NCBI GenBank assembly: GCA_015232455.1
Contig: JADFZQ010000030.1
Coordinates: 1 to 35,384, forward strand
Direction: 5' to 3'
Origin: Desulfamplus sp.
Lineage (GTDB): Bacteria > Desulfobacterota > Desulfobacteria > Desulfobacterales > Desulfobacteraceae
DNA length: 35,384 nucleotides
Positions 25,766 through 33,774 of the stretch are shown here, one piece after another. The notes below the pieces were generated by a model. That model saw nothing but the letters and a program-made list of their open reading frames with translations. It did not search any database and was not told the origin of the DNA. Position 1 is the first letter of the stretch. Each line of letters opens with the position of its first letter. Made by a program: the position numbers and the translations under genes.

Positions 25766-26679
25766 TAAACCACCTCCAATCTCTGCCCCATGTAATAAAG
25801 GGCGGGTAAAGTTCCCATTGATTGTTTTAGCACTGTCAATACTCCCGGACCTTTAAGTATTTTATAAACTTCAGAGTTTTCGTCATTTAAGCTGCCAAAT
25901 TTTCTTGCACCAGTTGGGCAGACCTCGACACAAGCTGGCAAAAGCCCTTTTCTGACACGGTGATAGCACCACGTACATTTTTCAGCAGTTTTAGTTATTG
26001 GATTTAGAAATCTTGCAGAATATGGACACGCCTGAATACAGTATGCACACCCAACGCATCTATCGCTGTCCATCAGGATAAAACCATCAGGAGAGATAAA
26101 TGTTGCCCCTACTGGACAGACCTGAACACACGGAGCTTCTTTGCACATGTTACAAAGTTTTGGAACAAAAAAGGTGTCTCTTGCATTCAGTGGTATGTCT
26201 GTGCGGGGTTTTTGGTAGCCATCAAGTCCACCATTTGGGCAATCAACATAAACTTGATCGTCAAAATCTTTGATATATCTTTCAACCCATGTGCGATAGT
26301 TGCCATCAGGAACATTATATTCTCGTTTGTCTGCAACGCAGCACGAACCACAACCGATACACCTTGTTATATCAACGATAAATGCGAAATTTTGTTTATA
26401 TATATCGTATTGACGATCTCTTATTTCGGGAATCTCTTCAGGTAATTTAATAGTTGGATCAAAGGTGGATATTCCATCTTTTAAGGTGCTATTTTTATCA
26501 AAATTGCCTCCACCAGTTGTATCCATAGGAAAAACCAGAAAAAGTGAGCCTGCAATAGCCCCTTTTAACACTTTTTTAATAAAATCTCTTTTATCCATAT
26601 CTAAGGGGAATTTTTCATCACTTAAGATAAGTTGTTCATTTACACAACTTTTATTAACTTTAAAATCTTTTATAATCAT
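25765..26679 (-). CDS. NrfC/TtrB-type 4Fe-4S electron-transfer subunit with altered cluster motif
   Basis: A 304-residue ferredoxin-like subunit with four Cys groups. Three are regular: 176/179/184/188, 208/211/214/218 and 235/238/250/254. The first is Cys107, Cys110, Cys113 followed by Asp117 where the fourth Cys is expected, with an extra Cys114 (RCIGCGSCCVADK). The export signal KRDFIKKVLKGAIAG (residues 30-44) is a Tat signal with Lys-Arg in place of Arg-Arg, a variant also known from Salmonella TtrB. A strong GGAGGT supports the start at 26679, leaving an unusually long 28-residue region before the Tat motif. It overlaps the tetrahaem gene stop (ATGA) and the NrfD start. It should carry electrons between NrfD and the haem proteins in the periplasm. 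Confidence 0.91.
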   Translation of the reverse strand: MIIKDFKVNKSCVNEQLILSDEKFPLDMDKRDFIKKVLKGAIAGSLFLVFPMDTTGGGNFDKNSTLKDGISTFDPTIKLPEEIPEIRDRQYDIYKQNFAFIVDITRCIGCGSCCVADKREYNVPDGNYRTWVERYIKDFDDQVYVDCPNGGLDGYQKPRTDIPLNARDTFFVPKLCNMCKEAPCVQVCPVGATFISPDGFILMDSDRCVGCAYCIQACPYSARFLNPITKTAEKCTWCYHRVRKGLLPACVEVCPTGARKFGSLNDENSEVYKILKGPGVLTVLKQSMGTLPALYYMGQRLEVV

Positions 26680-27209
26680 GGTTTTACCTCCATCAAGCCT
26701 GTTATTTTTTTCGCTTCATTTATGTATTTTAGAGGTGCATGGACATGATGGCACTGGTTACAGGTGTGTGTGAGCTTTACATTCTGTTTTTTAAGATGAT
26801 CTTGGATCCCAACTGTTTTAATAACCATAGTTGATCTGGCTTTTATTTCGGTGTTATGACACCTCAAGCATAAAGTTGTGATCTCTGTTCCTTTTTTCAC
26901 GGGTAGATTGGCGATTTTTTTCCCATTTTTTATGTGATCTGAATATGTGCCATGACAAAATTCGCAAGATATGGTTTTGTGATTACCTTTAAGGTGAATA
27001 GTTGCCTCGTATTGATGGCACCCAAAACATGAGGCGTTTGTGCCATGTTTCAAAACTCTTTGTGCCTCTTCATCAATAGCATCAGCTCTGTATGGACCAT
27101 AAAGACCAAACGATTTAGGTATCAACTGTGCTTTTAACACAAACCCAACTCCTGCCATTAAAACAACACTTGCCACAACAAAAGCAATACGCAAAGCATG
27201 TTTTGACAT
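26676..27209 (-). CDS. Membrane-anchored tetrahaem c-type cytochrome
   Basis: A 177-residue protein with one N-terminal hydrophobic anchor (residues 8-26) and four CxxCH sites at Cys61, 82, 114 and 150. Several extra His residues (HHVH after the fourth haem) could be distal ligands. It leads the octahaem operon and should relay electrons between the 4Fe-4S/NrfD unit and the octahaem enzyme. It is not a plain NapC/NrfH by motif, and I cannot place it in a named family. GTG at 27212 is an alternative start. I prefer the ATG at 27209, ten bases after AGGAGG. Confidence 0.87.
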   Translation of the reverse strand: MSKHALRIAFVVASVVLMAGVGFVLKAQLIPKSFGLYGPYRADAIDEEAQRVLKHGTNASCFGCHQYEATIHLKGNHKTISCEFCHGTYSDHIKNGKKIANLPVKKGTEITTLCLRCHNTEIKARSTMVIKTVGIQDHLKKQNVKLTHTCNQCHHVHAPLKYINEAKKITGLMEVKP

Positions 27210-27280
27210 CACAAATAGACCTCCTGCAATTTTAACGGTTTGGGAACTTACTAAAAGTTGTCAAACCTAATTCTACTTTG

Positions 27281-27397
27281 TTAGGTTACTTATTTAGATA
27301 GCCTGATAGCCCCCACCCCAGCCCTCTCCTTGGGGAGGGAGTATATTATTCCCCTCTTCCAAGGAGAGGGGTTAGGGGTGAGGCAAAGTAACCTTAT
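27281..27397. repeat. C/G-rich imperfect palindrome with outer inverted arms (family A, copy 2)
   Basis: CCTCTCCTTGGGGAGGG (27323-27339) and CCCCTCTTCCAAGGAGAGGGG (27351-27371) make nested hairpins. CACCCCAGCCC pairs roughly with GGGGTTAGGGGTG. Outer arms TAGGTTACTT (27282-27291) and AAGTAACCTTA (27387-27397) are inverted copies. The right arm overlaps the stop codon of metF, just as copy 1 overlaps the end of flgI. It may terminate metF transcription ahead of the cytochrome operon. Confidence 0.75.
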
Positions 27398-28950
27398 TCT
27401 TTTTGATGATCCCTTCCTAAATGAAAATTAATCCATGAAGATGTGTTATTTAACTCCCACATTCTTGGATGCACAAACTCTTTTGAGAGATTTTCTATTT
27501 TATCACTCTTTTTTAAACGGTTGAAAGCTCTCACCCAAATACATTTTTTATCTTTATTCACCTCACAGAATCCATCGCGACTTCCACCACAGGCACCGTT
27601 TCGTGTATGCTTTGGACAACCTGATTCAGGGCATTGGAATGCTATATGCTGAATACCGCAGTCTCCACAGCTTTTGCATGAGAGGAACAATTTTTTTAAT
27701 GGGTCCTCAACAAACGTCTTTAAAATCCATGCCTTGTTATTTTTGTCAATTACTTCTGCTGCGGCTTTGTATATGGGAGATAACTTTGATGCTCTGTTAA
27801 AAAAAAGCTCATGTAGCTGTTTCAACAACAGATATGGATAGTGGTCAAACAGATTATCCTTTAATGTGTAGGGGATATTATCTTGTGAGGCGATATATTC
27901 AGAATATATATACTCATTTACATTATTTTCAGATTTTTTAATATCAGATGATTTATAATCATATTTTTTATAAAGATAAAAGCAGTTTTTATCATCTGAT
28001 CTAAATTCCTCAAGATAATCTTGCCAGTTATGTTCTATGATTGCCATTCTATCAAGTATTTTCCCAACTGCTTTAAAACTTCTGTGAATGCCTCCAATAT
28101 GAATTCCATTGTATCCGATTCCTTTTAAAATAGCTGCAAGCTTTGCAGCACGTTCAATAGCCTGACTTAGTCCTTCTTGTTTGCTATTTTCCCACTCTTT
28201 AATTATACGGTTACACAGTGAATCCGATACTATAACGCCTGGGACTTTTCCTCTGTTCATAGCTTTAGCAGCTTTTGGACTTAACATATAAACAGATGCA
28301 AGCACAGGAGTTGTGATCCCTTTTATGCGATTTTGAGTTATCAACTCTTGAAACTTATCCACATCATATCCAAGCTGCGTTATTATAAATGATGCTCCAG
28401 CCTCAATTTTTCTATCAAGTTTGCGATATTGTGCCTCACATTCAGCTTCTGTTGTTTTAAATGGGGATACTGCACAGCCTGTAAAAAATCCATCAGGGTC
28501 TTCAGACGCTGCAAGTCTTTCATTTAACTTATGAAGCATTTTAGTCAAAATTACAGAGTCAAAGTCAAATACAGGAGACCCTTGTCCTCCAAAGCCTTTT
28601 CCTGAATAATCTCCAGTTAAGGCAAGAATGTTTTTCATACCCATACGTGCAAGCTGCAAGGCTCGACTCTCCATACCTGCACGATTCATATCTCTGCATG
28701 TGAAGTGGACAATTACGTCCATTCCATGCTTGAAAATTTCATATCCAAGAACATCAGGACTTAAAGATGGATTACCTCCGGGATTATCGGTAATTGAGAC
28801 GGCAGAAATCCTTCCATCAGCAAAGGCATCCTTTGCAATATTTATAAGAGCGTCAGTAGATAACCCTCCTGATTCACGTTTAGGAACAAGCTCTAAAGTT
28901 ACAACAAATTTATCAGGATTTGATATATCGTTATTGAAAATCCTAAGCAT
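27394..28950 (-). CDS. metF: Methylenetetrahydrofolate reductase with MetV-like Cys-rich C-terminus
   Basis: The N-terminal part (about residues 1-310) is the MetF barrel: VTLELVPKRESGG at the start, ITDNPGG, VHFTCRDMNRAGMESRALQL, LALTGDYSGKGFGG and AGASFIITQLGYD. It reduces methylene-tetrahydrofolate to methyl-tetrahydrofolate in methionine synthesis or the Wood-Ljungdahl methyl branch. Residues about 415-475 hold the Cys-rich tail typical of MetV/MTHFR_C (SCKSCGDCGIQ, CPESGCPK, NGACGG). In anaerobes this is often a separate subunit. Here the two are fused. Between them lies an Asn/Lys/Ser/Tyr-rich insert (about 325-370, KKSENNVNEYIYSEYI). GGAG sits seven bases before the ATG. It is divergent from hcp. 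Confidence 0.92.
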   Translation of the reverse strand: MLRIFNNDISNPDKFVVTLELVPKRESGGLSTDALINIAKDAFADGRISAVSITDNPGGNPSLSPDVLGYEIFKHGMDVIVHFTCRDMNRAGMESRALQLARMGMKNILALTGDYSGKGFGGQGSPVFDFDSVILTKMLHKLNERLAASEDPDGFFTGCAVSPFKTTEAECEAQYRKLDRKIEAGASFIITQLGYDVDKFQELITQNRIKGITTPVLASVYMLSPKAAKAMNRGKVPGVIVSDSLCNRIIKEWENSKQEGLSQAIERAAKLAAILKGIGYNGIHIGGIHRSFKAVGKILDRMAIIEHNWQDYLEEFRSDDKNCFYLYKKYDYKSSDIKKSENNVNEYIYSEYIASQDNIPYTLKDNLFDHYPYLLLKQLHELFFNRASKLSPIYKAAAEVIDKNNKAWILKTFVEDPLKKLFLSCKSCGDCGIQHIAFQCPESGCPKHTRNGACGGSRDGFCEVNKDKKCIWVRAFNRLKKSDKIENLSKEFVHPRMWELNNTSSWINFHLGRDHQKE

Positions 28951-29085
28951 CAGGATACTCCGTTTGTTTTTTTATCTTTAAGTTAAGTTTGAAATAAAAT
29001 TCATTATTGTATGCCAAAAGAGGGTATTTATGATAATATCTATTAACTCTTTTTTCTACTTTACCACAAAAATAATAATTTTTTC

Positions 29086-29099
29086 TTGATCCAGATCAA
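29086..29099 (+). promoter_or_regulatory. FNR/DNR-type operator upstream of hcp
   Basis: TTGATCCAGATCAA is an exact match to the CRP/FNR-family palindrome TTGAT-N4-ATCAA. Its centre (29092.5) lies at -41.5 relative to the start predicted from the -10 box at 29122-29127, the spacing of a class II activated promoter. NO- or oxygen-sensing FNR/DNR/HcpR regulators control hcp in many bacteria. The regulator gene is not in this window. The same gap (28951-29236) also carries the metF leader. I see no ORF in it. Confidence 0.82.
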
Positions 29100-29121
29100 A
29101 GTTTTTCTTTTCAAGGCAGCC

Positions 29122-29127
29122 TATATT
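29122..29127 (+). promoter_or_regulatory. -10 box of the hcp promoter
   Basis: TATATT places transcription start near 29134, about 100 bases before the hcp ATG. No good -35 box is present, which fits activation by the FNR-type protein at 29086-29099. Confidence 0.6.
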
Positions 29128-29236
29128 GCATTCAAAAAGGCAAAAAAAAGAATCGCCTGAATCATGAAGCTTAAAAAGAAAAACCTCGATCATGTTTTAA
29201 TAATAACCATATAACTTATTTTAAGGAGGCTTTACA

Positions 29237-30892
29237 ATGTTTTGTTTTCAATGTCAGGAGACAGCCAAAGGAACTGGCTGTACAGTAAAGGGTGTTTGCG
29301 GCAAGGAAGATACCACTGCAACTCTTCAGGATTTGCTCATTTTTAACCTTAAAGGTATTGCTATTCTTGCTACAAAAGGCAAGGCTGCTGGAGTTGATGT
29401 AATTAAAGAAGCAGGGCAGTTTGTAACCCAGGGACTTTTTACCACAATCACAAATGTTAATTTTAATGATGCAAATTTGATTCAGTGGATAAAAAAATCT
29501 CAAGAGTTCAAGAAAGGTCTAAAGAGCAAAGTTGAAGGTAAGTGTTCTTGCAGTTGTTCAACAACTCTTGATGACTCTGCTGTCTGGTTTTCAGATGATG
29601 AGGCAACATATCAGGAAAAGGGCAAAACAGTTGGTGTGCTTGCAACAGAGAATGAAGATGTAAGGTCTTTGCGTCAGCTTCTTATCATTGGATTGAAAGG
29701 AATTTCAGCCTATGCTGACCATGCTGCGGTTCTTGGTGTTGAGAAAGACGAAATTTATGAATTTATTCTCAAAGCACTTGCATCAACAACCGAAAACTTG
29801 TCTGTTGATGAAATGGTGGGATTAGTTCTTAAGGCTGGTGAGTGTTCTGTAACAACAATGGCAGCTCTGGATCAGGCAAACACTACAGCTTACGGAAATC
29901 CTGAAATCACAGAGGTTAATATCGGCGTGGGTAAAAACCCAGGGATTCTTATCAGCGGCCACGATTTAAAAGATATGGAAGAACTTTTAAAACAGACAGA
30001 AGGAACTGGCGTTGATGTCTATACACATGGTGAGATGCTGCCTGCAAACTACTATCCAGCTTTTAAGAAATATGCTCATCTGAAAGGAAATTATGGCAGC
30101 TCTTGGTGGAAACAGAATGAGGATTTTGAGACCTTTAACGGTGCAATTTTGATGACCACAAACTGCATTATCCCTATAAAGAGCAAAAACACATATCAAA
30201 ACAGAATCTTTACAACTGGTGTTGTCTCATATCCAGAAGTTAAACACATTGCAGATAGAGATGCTGGAAAGGCTAAAGATTTTTCTGAAATTATAGCAGT
30301 TGCGAAAAAATGCCAGCCGCCTCAAGAGATTGAGACAGGAAAGATTGTTGGTGGATTTGCACATAATCAGGTACTCGCACTTGCTGACAAGGTGATTGAG
30401 GCTGTAAAATCTGGTGCAATTAAACGATTTATTGTAATGGCGGGCTGCGATGGCAGGCAAAAAGGTCGTGCATATTTTACAGAAGTTGCTGAGAAACTCC
30501 CAAAAGATACAATAATTTTAACTGCTGGTTGTGCAAAATATCGCTACAACAAGCTCAACCTTGGCGATATTGGCGGAATCCCAAGAGTTCTTGATGCTGG
30601 TCAGTGTAATGACTGCTACTCATTAGCTGTTATTGCAATGAAACTTCGTGATGCTTTTGGACTTGCCCATATCAACGATCTTCCTCTTTCATTTGATATT
30701 GGCTGGTATGAACAAAAGGCTGTTGCTGTTCTTCTTGCTCTGCTTCATCTCCAGATCAAGGGAATCCGTCTTGGGCCAACACTTCCTGGTTTTGTATCTG
30801 CTGGAGTTCTTAAAGTGCTTGTTGAAAATTTTGACATTAAACTTATTGGAGAGGCAGATTCAGATATTGCAGCAATGATGGCTGGTAAGTAA
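29237..30892 (+). CDS. hcp: Hybrid cluster protein (class I), hydroxylamine/NO reductase
   Basis: A 551-residue prismane protein of the cytoplasm. The N-terminal [4Fe-4S] site is Cys3, Cys6, Cys15, Cys21, the class I spacing. All hybrid-cluster ligands are present: His242, Glu266, Cys310, Cys404, Cys432, Cys457 and Glu492. They match the known Desulfovibrio vulgaris set with a constant shift of two residues. Hcp reduces hydroxylamine in vitro and is linked to NO detoxification and protein S-nitrosylation in vivo. AAGGAGG precedes the ATG. It is preceded by an FNR/DNR-type promoter and followed by a cupin gene and a quinol NO reductase. No hcr reductase gene is adjacent, as is usual for class I. 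Confidence 0.98.
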   Translation: MFCFQCQETAKGTGCTVKGVCGKEDTTATLQDLLIFNLKGIAILATKGKAAGVDVIKEAGQFVTQGLFTTITNVNFNDANLIQWIKKSQEFKKGLKSKVEGKCSCSCSTTLDDSAVWFSDDEATYQEKGKTVGVLATENEDVRSLRQLLIIGLKGISAYADHAAVLGVEKDEIYEFILKALASTTENLSVDEMVGLVLKAGECSVTTMAALDQANTTAYGNPEITEVNIGVGKNPGILISGHDLKDMEELLKQTEGTGVDVYTHGEMLPANYYPAFKKYAHLKGNYGSSWWKQNEDFETFNGAILMTTNCIIPIKSKNTYQNRIFTTGVVSYPEVKHIADRDAGKAKDFSEIIAVAKKCQPPQEIETGKIVGGFAHNQVLALADKVIEAVKSGAIKRFIVMAGCDGRQKGRAYFTEVAEKLPKDTIILTAGCAKYRYNKLNLGDIGGIPRVLDAGQCNDCYSLAVIAMKLRDAFGLAHINDLPLSFDIGWYEQKAVAVLLALLHLQIKGIRLGPTLPGFVSAGVLKVLVENFDIKLIGEADSDIAAMMAGK

Positions 30893-30917
30893 GTAGTAGA
30901 TAATACGACATAAAATG

Positions 30918-30945
30918 GTAGAGACGTACGGCTGTGCGTCTCTAC
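30918..30945. repeat. GTAGAGACG...CGTCTCTAC palindrome (family C, copy 2)
   Basis: GTAGAGACG (30918-30926) and CGTCTCTAC (30937-30945) form a 9-bp stem with a ten-base loop, 26 bases after the hcp stop. No strong T-run follows (ATATTTTG), so it is a weak terminator at best. Copy 1 is at 22046-22073. Confidence 0.8.
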
Positions 30946-30998
30946 ATATTTTGTCTGTTTAAAACAGATGACAATTTATATAATAAGGAGGGAAGACT

Positions 30999-31319
30999 AT
31001 GATTAAAAGAATAGAGATATTTAAAGAAAACAGCTTTAACGACAAGAGTTTGAGCAGATTGATAGTCCATGATTCATCAGATTTCAAGATAATCAACTTT
31101 AATTTTAAAGCTGGGCAAGAGTTGCCAATTCACTCTCATGATATTGATGGTCAGCTCTCTATTGTTGTTTTAGAGGGTCAAGGAGAGTTTCTTGGCAAAG
31201 ACAATGCTGTATTTCCTGCAAATTTAGGTGATATTTTGATTTCTGATATTCGTGAGCCTCACGGCATCAGAGCAACTACAGACATGAGAGTTGTAGTTAC
31301 CATTGCCCCGCCGATTTGA
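30999..31319 (+). CDS. Small cupin-domain protein
   Basis: A 106-residue single-domain cupin. The first metal motif is PIHSHDIDGQLSIVVLEGQG and the second IREPHGIRA, giving His-His plus a later His as likely metal ligands. It has no signal peptide, so it is cytoplasmic. GGAGGG precedes the ATG, 106 bases after hcp. A TATAAT at 30979 is too close to the start to be its promoter. Placed between hcp and the NO reductase, it may bind a metal or metabolite linked to NO stress. Its substrate is unknown. Confidence 0.87.
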   Translation: MIKRIEIFKENSFNDKSLSRLIVHDSSDFKIINFNFKAGQELPIHSHDIDGQLSIVVLEGQGEFLGKDNAVFPANLGDILISDIREPHGIRATTDMRVVVTIAPPI

Positions 31320-31360
31320 TGACTGTTTTCAGATAACTATTTTATTCCGAATCTCTGGTT

Positions 31361-31394
31361 AATACCCCGCCGATTGCGGCGGTAAGCTTCATTT
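31361..31394. repeat. GC palindrome ahead of norB (family B, copy 2)
   Basis: ATACCCCGCCG-ATTG-CGGCGG (31362-31382) is followed by TAAGCTTCATTT, matching the intact unit at 13928-13958. It lies between the cupin stop and the NO reductase gene and could slow or end transcription between them. Confidence 0.75.
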
Positions 31395-31439
31395 AACAAA
31401 ACAAAATTTAAACTTAAACCTATGAAAAAGGAGATTACT

Positions 31440-33680
31440 ATGCAAAATGCAAAAACAAAAGCTGTATTGCTGTTCATGTTGGTTTTGAGTTTTGGGGTTC
31501 TTATTTTTGGAGGCTATATAATCAAAAAAGAGAAGCCCCCGATTCCAGATAAGATTGTAAGTTCAACTGGAGAGGTGATCTTTACCCATGATGATATTAT
31601 GAATGGGCAAAATTTTTACTTCTCAAGAGGTGGTCAGCATATTGGCACAATATGGGGACATGGCTCTTATCTTGCCCCTGATTGGTCTGCTGATTTTTTA
31701 CACAGAATGGGGCTTTATGTTGCAGCTCGTCATAATGGAGTTGATGCTGAGAAAGCAAAATTTTTCTCCCAAGAGGAGTTTGACGCTCTTGATGAGCCGA
31801 TAAAAGCTAAATTAAGAGCTGTTGTTACTAATGAAATAAAAACTAACCGCTATAACCCAGCAACATCTACACTTACATTAACTCCGTATCAGGCAGAAGC
31901 GTTCAATGCCCTTAAAGAGTATTATGGAGAGCTTTTTATGAAAGGCAATGAACGTATGGGGCTTCAGAGTGAAATTGTAAAAACTGCTGAAGAGAGCCAT
32001 AAGCTGACCAGCTTTTTTGCATGGCTTTCATGGGCTGCTGGGACTTTAAGACTTGATAAGGACTATACCTATACCAGTAATTGGCCCTACGATCCTCTTG
32101 TAGGAAACACTCCTCTTCCCGGAAATGTTATATGGTCTATTATCAGCGTAATTCTTTTTATTTTCGGCATTGCAACAGCACTCTTTTTCTACCTTAGATA
32201 TATTGGTAAAGATGACTATAAACCAACTTTAATAAAAGATTTTCCAGAACCTAACCCAACGCCGAGCCAAAAAGCCACATTGATCTATTTTTTGGTGGCA
32301 ACACTGCTTTTTGTTATCCAAATAGGAATGGGTTCTCTTACTGCACACTTTACAGTTGAGGGGACAAGTTTTTACGGAATCCCTCTTGGTAAAATCTTCC
32401 CTTATGCTGCTGCAAGAACATGGCATCTACAGCTTGCGGTTTTCTTTATTGCTACCTGTTTTCTTGCTGCTGGTTTATTTATAGGACCAATGGTTGGAAA
32501 AGAGCCAAAAGGACAAAAAGGGTTGGTGTTGTTTCTTTTTTCCGCCCTTGTAGTGGTTGTTGTGGGAACATTGGCTGGCACTTGGCTCTCTGCAACTGGT
32601 ATAATGGGAGATGATACGTTTTACTTAGGTCATCAAGGTTATGAGTTTATTGAATTGGGAAGAGTATGGCAGCTTCTTTTGATTGTTGGAATGATACTCT
32701 GGCTTATATTGGTGCTTCGAGCAATCTATCCAGCTCTTAAGGATGAGAAAGATAATGGAGGTCTGACCCATCTTTTATTATACAGCTCCATATCTATTCC
32801 TCTTTTTTACATGGCAGGTCTTCTTTATGGAAAAGGCAGCCACATATCAGATGCTGAATATTGGAGATGGTGGGTTGTTCATCTTTGGGTAGAGGGATTT
32901 TTTGAGGTATTTGCAACTGTTGTAATGGCGTTTTTGCTCTCTCATATTGGTATTGTCAGCAAAAAATTTGCATTAATGACTGTTAATTTTACCATATTTT
33001 TATATCTTGGCGGCGGTGTTATAGGAACATTCCACCATCTTTACTGGACAGGCAGCCCAATTCCAATTATTGCACTTGGAGCGGTCTTCTCTGCATTGGA
33101 AGTTGTGCCTTTAACTTTGATGGGATTTGAAATTGTCCACAATTTAAAGGCTGTTCAACAAGGTGGAGAAAATTATGCTTATAAATGGCCTGTCTATTTC
33201 TTTGTATCTGTAGCATTCTGGAATCTTGTTGGTGCAGGTGTTTTTGGATTTCTTATCAATCCGCCGATAGTGCTTTATTATGCACAAGGTATAAATACAA
33301 CTCCTATCCATTCTCATACAGCACTGTTTGGAGTGTATGGAATGTTAGCAATATCTCTTCTTCTCTTTTCTGTCAGACACATTGTTACCCGTGCATCATG
33401 GTCAGATAAACTTTTAAAATACAGCTTCTGGGGACTTAACGGCGGACTTGCAGCAATGGCAGTATTCAGCCTTATTCCGTCTGGATTTTATCAGCTTCAC
33501 TACGCAATAAAATATGGGTTGTGGTATGCAAGAAGCCCTGAAATTGCCTCTGGAGATGTGATTAGAGCATTTAGCTGGGCAAGAGTTCTGCCAGATATTA
33601 TTTTTGCAGGCGGTGCAATCTTGCTGCTTCTTTTCCTTGTAAATGCAATTCGTCAATCTTTTTTCAGTAAACAATCATAA
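31440..33680 (+). CDS. norB: Quinol-dependent nitric oxide reductase (qNor)
   Basis: A 746-residue inner-membrane haem-copper oxidase relative that reduces two NO to N2O with quinol electrons. TM1 (about residues 6-28) is followed by a long periplasmic domain (GGQHIGTIWGHGSYLAPDW), the NorC-like region that marks qNor, and then about twelve helices. Likely metal and haem ligands are His329 (TWHLQ), His481 and Glu485 (HLWVEG), His532/His533 (GTFHHLYWTG) and His624/His626 (PIHSHTALFG). An ATG at 31422 is in frame but has no ribosome-binding site. The ATG at 31440 has AAGGAG six to seven bases ahead, so I chose it. No norC is present, as expected for qNor. It lies downstream of hcp and the cupin. 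Confidence 0.96.
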   Translation: MQNAKTKAVLLFMLVLSFGVLIFGGYIIKKEKPPIPDKIVSSTGEVIFTHDDIMNGQNFYFSRGGQHIGTIWGHGSYLAPDWSADFLHRMGLYVAARHNGVDAEKAKFFSQEEFDALDEPIKAKLRAVVTNEIKTNRYNPATSTLTLTPYQAEAFNALKEYYGELFMKGNERMGLQSEIVKTAEESHKLTSFFAWLSWAAGTLRLDKDYTYTSNWPYDPLVGNTPLPGNVIWSIISVILFIFGIATALFFYLRYIGKDDYKPTLIKDFPEPNPTPSQKATLIYFLVATLLFVIQIGMGSLTAHFTVEGTSFYGIPLGKIFPYAAARTWHLQLAVFFIATCFLAAGLFIGPMVGKEPKGQKGLVLFLFSALVVVVVGTLAGTWLSATGIMGDDTFYLGHQGYEFIELGRVWQLLLIVGMILWLILVLRAIYPALKDEKDNGGLTHLLLYSSISIPLFYMAGLLYGKGSHISDAEYWRWWVVHLWVEGFFEVFATVVMAFLLSHIGIVSKKFALMTVNFTIFLYLGGGVIGTFHHLYWTGSPIPIIALGAVFSALEVVPLTLMGFEIVHNLKAVQQGGENYAYKWPVYFFVSVAFWNLVGAGVFGFLINPPIVLYYAQGINTTPIHSHTALFGVYGMLAISLLLFSVRHIVTRASWSDKLLKYSFWGLNGGLAAMAVFSLIPSGFYQLHYAIKYGLWYARSPEIASGDVIRAFSWARVLPDIIFAGGAILLLLFLVNAIRQSFFSKQS

Positions 33681-33711
33681 AACTAAAAATAAAAAAATTG
33701 GCTAAACTAAA

Positions 33712-33756
33712 AATAATCGTGGATAGATTGTTCTTGTAAATTTATCTACGATTATT
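33712..33756. terminator. Inverted repeat between norB and the CBS gene
   Basis: AATAATCGTGGATAGA (33712-33727) and TTTATCTACGATTATT (33741-33756) pair in 14 of 16 positions around a 13-base loop. No T-run follows on the plus strand. It could be a weak terminator for norB or an operator for the CBS gene, whose GGAG starts 9 bases later. Confidence 0.45.
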
Positions 33757-33774
33757 CAAATTTGGAGAGCTGCC

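Noticed and set aside
26676-27209. Calling the tetrahaem protein NrfH or NapC
   Set aside because: It has one anchor and four CxxCH sites, but I could not see NapC/NrfH-specific motifs, so I left it unnamed.
30979-30984. TATAAT as a promoter for the cupin gene
   Set aside because: Transcription would start inside or at the ribosome-binding site, and no -35 box is at a suitable distance.
31422-31422. Upstream ATG for the NO reductase at 31422
   Set aside because: No ribosome-binding site precedes it, whereas the ATG at 31440 has AAGGAG six to seven bases ahead.
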